Below, piece by piece: positions 6,476-8,639 of a DNA stretch of 8,639 nt. Source of the DNA: Candidatus Bathyarchaeota archaeon (GTDB lineage: Archaea > Thermoproteota > Bathyarchaeia > TCS64). Made by a program: the position numbers and the translations under genes. Location: positions 1 to 8,639 of the forward strand of contig JAFGTA010000063.1 in assembly GCA_016934355.1 (NCBI GenBank), in the 5' to 3' direction. Below the pieces are notes generated by a model, which made no database searches, had not been told where the DNA came from, and saw only the letters and a program-made list of their open reading frames with translations. How positions within the stretch are numbered: the stretch's first letter is position 1; each line of letters starts with the position of its first letter.

Positions 6476-7423
6476 TTGAACAAGCGGGTAATGATCGCAC
6501 TCGGCGGCAACGCCATAAAGCAGCCCCACGAGAAAGGAACCTTCAAAGAGCAGATGAGAAACGTGGAGATCGCCTCCAAGCAGATCGCCGAGATCGCGCG
6601 GAAAGGGTACGAGATCGCCATCACGCACGGAAACGGCCCACAGGTGGGCAACTTAGCCATACAGCAGGAGCAGGGTGCACACATGGTGCCCGAGCAACCC
6701 CTAGTGGTGCTCGGAGCCATGACGCAGGGACAGATAGGCTACATGATGCAGCAGAGCCTAAACAACCTGCTTGCGGGCGACGGGAAGGAGGTCGCGACGG
6801 TGGTGACGCAGGTTATCGTCAGCAGAGACGACCCCGACTTCCAGGACCCCACAAAGCCGGTCGGCCCCTACTACGACGAGAAGACGGCTAAGAGACTGGG
6901 AGCCGAGAACGACTGGATCGTGAAGCAGGTAAGGCCGACAGGGGAAAAGACCTGGCGAAGGGTGGTGCCATCCCCTATCCCGCTGGGGATAGCTGAGGCT
7001 AGCGTCATCAAGAAGCTCGTGGAGAGCGGCACAATCGTGATCGCCTCGGGGGGCGGCGGAATACCCGTCATCAGGAACGGGGATGGCAAGCTCGAGGGAG
7101 TGGACGCCGTCATCGACAAGGACCGCGCCGGCGCTAAACTCGCCGAGGAGGTAGGTGTAAACATATTCCTCATACTGACGGACGTGGAGTACGCTCTGCT
7201 CAACTTCGGCACTGAGAACGAAAAGCCCGTGAAGAAGATGACGATCTCGGAAGCAAAGAAATACTCCGCGGAGGGCCACTTCAAGGCGGGTAGCATGGGC
7301 CCCAAGGTCGAGGCTGCGATGGGGTTCGTCGAGAGAGGCGGAGAACGGACCATAATAACGAGTCTGGACAAGGCCGTGGACGCCCTCATGGGGAAAACTG
7401 GAACCCATATAGTCCCGAAATAA
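6476..7423 (+). CDS. arcC: Carbamate kinase
   Basis: This 315-residue amino-acid-kinase-family enzyme interconverts carbamoyl phosphate plus ADP with carbamate plus ATP. It covers the whole family length. Motifs in order: 'ALGGNAI' (8-14), 'THGNGPQVGNL' (50-60), 'GAMTQGQIGYM' (80-90), 'DFQDPTKPVGPYY' (121-133), 'WRRVVPSPIPLGI' (160-172), 'IVIASGGGGIPV' (187-198), 'GVDAVIDKDRAGAKLA' (208-223), 'LTDVEYA' (234-240) and 'GSMGPKVEAA' (272-281). The TTG at 6476 is chosen because GGTGA sits six bases upstream and the family begins a few residues before ALGGNA. The next possible start, ATG at 6491, would cut into the first strand. In fermenting organisms the enzyme yields ATP from arginine, agmatine or purine breakdown. 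No arginine deiminase or carbamoyltransferase gene lies in view, so its pathway here is open. Confidence 0.95.
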   Translation: MNKRVMIALGGNAIKQPHEKGTFKEQMRNVEIASKQIAEIARKGYEIAITHGNGPQVGNLAIQQEQGAHMVPEQPLVVLGAMTQGQIGYMMQQSLNNLLAGDGKEVATVVTQVIVSRDDPDFQDPTKPVGPYYDEKTAKRLGAENDWIVKQVRPTGEKTWRRVVPSPIPLGIAEASVIKKLVESGTIVIASGGGGIPVIRNGDGKLEGVDAVIDKDRAGAKLAEEVGVNIFLILTDVEYALLNFGTENEKPVKKMTISEAKKYSAEGHFKAGSMGPKVEAAMGFVERGGERTIITSLDKAVDALMGKTGTHIVPK

Positions 7424-7430
7424 ACAACTA

Positions 7431-7439
7431 TTTTATAAT
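7431..7439 (+). promoter_or_regulatory. TATA box for the FUN14 gene (likely leaderless)
   Basis: TTTTATAAT is centred 27 bases before the ATG at 7462, with no Shine-Dalgarno sequence before the ATG. The T-rich run may also end the carbamate kinase transcript, whose stop is at 7421-7423. Confidence 0.55.
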
Positions 7440-7461
7440 CATTCGACAGAAGTTCTTCAAC

Positions 7462-7779
7462 ATGAGTGAAACACCGAGCATACTGACGCCCTTAATTGCC
7501 CAGCTCGGGGTCGGCGGCATAGGCGGACTCTGCGTGGGTTACGCGATAAAGAAGGTAGCCAAGATAGTGGCGGTCCTCATAGGCCTCTTCTTCTTGGGCC
7601 TTCAGTACCTGGCGTGGAAAGGCATAATCGACGTCAACTATGGAGCCCTCGAGCAATGGGGGGCCAACGCGCTGGGCGGCGCGGTCGCGGCCGAAGGTGT
7701 GCTCGCGACGATGATAGCGAACCTACCCTTCGCGGCGAGTTTTGGCGTTGGCTTCGCACTGGGTATCAAGATAGGCTGA
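7462..7779 (+). CDS. FUN14-family small membrane protein
   Basis: A 105-residue membrane protein matching the archaeal FUN14 domain pattern. A Gly-rich first segment, 'IAQLGVGGIGGLCVGYAIKK' (12-31), is followed by a hydrophobic helix, 'IVAVLIGLFFLGLQYLAW' (35-52), and 'KGIIDVNYGALEQWG' (53-67). A final membrane segment, 'IANLPFAASFGVGFALGIK' (85-103), completes it. The protein is nearly all FUN14 domain, as usual for archaea. Eukaryotic FUNDC1 acts in mitophagy, but the archaeal function is unknown. The Gly-rich helices suggest tight packing or oligomers in the cell membrane. The ATG at 7462 is supported by a TATA box at leaderless distance. The 3' end overlaps the convergent methyltransferase gene by 14 bases. 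Confidence 0.88.
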   Translation: MSETPSILTPLIAQLGVGGIGGLCVGYAIKKVAKIVAVLIGLFFLGLQYLAWKGIIDVNYGALEQWGANALGGAVAAEGVLATMIANLPFAASFGVGFALGIKIG

Positions 7780-8305
7780 GCCTCACGCAGGTAAGCGTCT
7801 CGAAGAAGAGAGGCAGCTCTCCCAGTTTCTCCACATTATATCCACTAAAATTGGTGTCTGATAGACCGGAGCGGTCGCTGTACACCATTAAAACCGATCC
7901 ATCGTTCCTCAGGAAACGCTTCGCATCCCTCAGAAAACGCTTAATGATCTCTCCTCCCGTGTCGCCCCCGACCCAAGACACCTCATCGGCGCTGCCTTCC
8001 CCCGGGAGGTACGGCGGGTTGAAGATAATCCAGTCGTATACTCCCTTGACGTTCACGAACAAGTCGCTGAGAGTGAACGTGATCTTATCTCGGACTCCCT
8101 CACAAGCCGCCCTTTTCTCGGCCGCTTTCAAGGCCGATGGGTTGATGTCGACGGCGAGCACGTACCTCACCTCGGGCTTCCTGGCTGCCTCTACCGCCTG
8201 GATACCCGAGCCTGTGCCCATGTCGAGGACGTCGCCGAAGACTAGGCAGGCGACGTGCTCCGCTAGGAAATAGGAGTCCTCGGCCGGCTGATACACGTCC
8301 TCCAT
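7766..8305 (-). CDS. HemK2/Mtq2-like protein methyltransferase
   Basis: A 179-residue class I SAM-dependent methyltransferase of the HemK2/Mtq2 group. It starts with the family's 'VYQPAEDSYFLAEHV' (4-18). SAM motif I is 'DMGTGSGI' (28-35), the acidic ribose-binding motif is 'AVDINPSAL' (51-59), and the catalytic NPPY is at 96-99 in 'FNPPYLPG'. 'WVGGDTGGEIIKRFL' (111-125) is typical of the group. NPPY enzymes of this branch methylate the GGQ glutamine of release factors, in eukaryotes and archaea together with the small zinc protein Trm112; other targets, including lysines and small molecules, are known for relatives. The likely substrate, aRF1, is encoded about 1.6 kb away. No Trm112 gene is visible. 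An upstream in-frame ATG at 8356 is rejected: the family begins at the VYxPAED box, and the longer form would run up to the divergent gene's TATA box. Confidence 0.9.
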   Translation of the reverse strand: MEDVYQPAEDSYFLAEHVACLVFGDVLDMGTGSGIQAVEAARKPEVRYVLAVDINPSALKAAEKRAACEGVRDKITFTLSDLFVNVKGVYDWIIFNPPYLPGEGSADEVSWVGGDTGGEIIKRFLRDAKRFLRNDGSVLMVYSDRSGLSDTNFSGYNVEKLGELPLFFETLTCVRLSLS

Positions 8306-8357
8306 GCCTAAAAGTCCACTATATGCACTGAAAAGGATAGCCCGATGTGTCCACACC

Positions 8358-8364
8358 TCTTATA
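8358..8364 (+). promoter_or_regulatory. TATA box for the PqqB/PhnP-like gene (likely leaderless)
   Basis: TCTTATA is centred about 28 bases before the ATG at 8389, and no Shine-Dalgarno sequence lies between. The 83 bases between 8305 and 8389 must also hold the methyltransferase promoter; its best candidate is CTATCCTTTT on the minus strand (complement of 8331-8340), about 30 bases before that ATG. Confidence 0.45.
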
Positions 8365-8388
8365 GTCTCGTCGGCTCGTATTCAGGGC

Positions 8389-8639
8389 ATGGAGATCACC
8401 GTTCTCGGCACCGCCTCGATTGGTGGGGTCCCCGAGTGGGACTGCACATGCCCGAACTGCGCGAGGGCGAGGAAAGACCCGGAGTACAGGAGGACACGCT
8501 CCGCCCTAGCCGTGACAGTGGACGGAGACAAGTACATCCTAGTCGACGCCGGCCACGACCTGAAGCAGCAGCTCGAGCAGACGGGGCTGACGCCGAGGAT
8601 CGAGGAGACCGGTGGCACGTACCGAGAGTCCCGGCTTGA
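8389..8639 (+). CDS. PqqB/PhnP-type MBL-fold protein (3' end outside window)
   Basis: Open frame of 83 codons from ATG to the right edge without a stop. It begins 'MEITVLGTASIGGVPEW', followed by the CxCxxC cluster 'CTCPNC' (C19, C21, C24). 'RRTRSALAV' (34-42) and 'YILVDAGHDLKQQL' (49-62) follow. This order (first strand, CxCxxC zinc knuckle, RxRSAL, D-x-G-x-D-L-xx-QL) is that of the PqqB/PhnP branch of MBL hydrolases; the extra cysteines usually bind a structural zinc. PhnP relatives are cyclic phosphodiesterases, and PqqB acts in PQQ cofactor formation; neither role can be assigned from a fragment. The catalytic HxHxDH motif should follow soon after residue 72 but is not present in the last residues (about 73-83), which do not resemble the family. 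A TATA box at leaderless distance supports the ATG. Confidence 0.78.
   Translation, partial: MEITVLGTASIGGVPEWDCTCPNCARARKDPEYRRTRSALAVTVDGDKYILVDAGHDLKQQLEQTGLTPRIEETGGTYRESRL

Noticed and set aside
7614..8273. Plus-strand frame (219 codons) running from FUN14 across the methyltransferase
   Set aside because: It is out of frame with FUN14 and antisense to the HemK2-like gene, which has all SAM and NPPY motifs; the product resembles nothing.
8306..8356. ATG at 8356 as the start of the methyltransferase
   Set aside because: The added 17 residues are not family-like, and the longer form would run almost up to the divergent TATA box at 8358-8364.
8304..8639. Plus-strand frame ending in TGA exactly at the window end
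   Set aside because: It is out of frame with the PqqB/PhnP-like start, begins inside the divergent gene's promoter, and gives an Arg/Asp-rich shadow product.

Overview
The window comes from an archaeon. The evidence is an archaeal/eukaryal-type class I release factor (aRF1), an archaeal-style valyl-tRNA synthetase, a HemK2/Mtq2-type methyltransferase, a short FUN14-family membrane protein, and TATA-box promoters placed 25-30 bases before several start codons. Genes are GC-rich and the gaps between them are distinctly AT-rich. The lineage cannot be fixed by eye. A Thermoproteota/Bathyarchaeia-like or other uncultured archaeon would fit, but this is a guess.

Layout. 1-640 (minus): 5' part of a secreted protein with a family-9-carbohydrate-binding-like domain, running off the left edge. 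641-860: AT-rich divergent promoter region. 861-1715 (plus): metallo-beta-lactamase (MBL) fold hydrolase. 1716-1947: a gap with a TATA-like element and a series of short hairpins, either a small RNA or a long structured leader. 1948-4368 (plus): valyl-tRNA synthetase. 4406-4915 (plus): small cysteine-containing protein of the L-2-amino-thiazoline-4-carboxylate (ATC) hydrolase/V4R-like kind, with its own promoter. 4912-6165 (minus): aRF1, convergent with the previous gene and sharing a CTAG at the stops. 6166-6475: 310-base AT-rich divergent control region with dyads and strong TATA-like boxes. 6476-7423 (plus): carbamate kinase, starting with TTG behind a GGTGA ribosome-binding site. 7462-7779 (plus): FUN14-family membrane protein. 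7766-8305 (minus): HemK2/Mtq2-like methyltransferase. 8389-8639 (plus): start of a PqqB/PhnP-type MBL protein cut by the right edge.

How they fit together. The clearest functional theme is translation: ValRS charges tRNA-Val, aRF1 ends translation, and the HemK2-like enzyme belongs to the family that methylates the GGQ glutamine of aRF1. The other genes (two MBL proteins, carbamate kinase, FUN14, ATC-hydrolase-like, secreted domain protein) show no shared pathway. Most appear to be single-gene transcription units rather than operons. I see no mobile element, CRISPR array, rRNA or recognisable tRNA. Overall this looks like a core archaeal chromosome segment. The least explained parts are the structured DNA before ValRS, the dyads between aRF1 and carbamate kinase, and the loss of family resemblance at the extreme right end.
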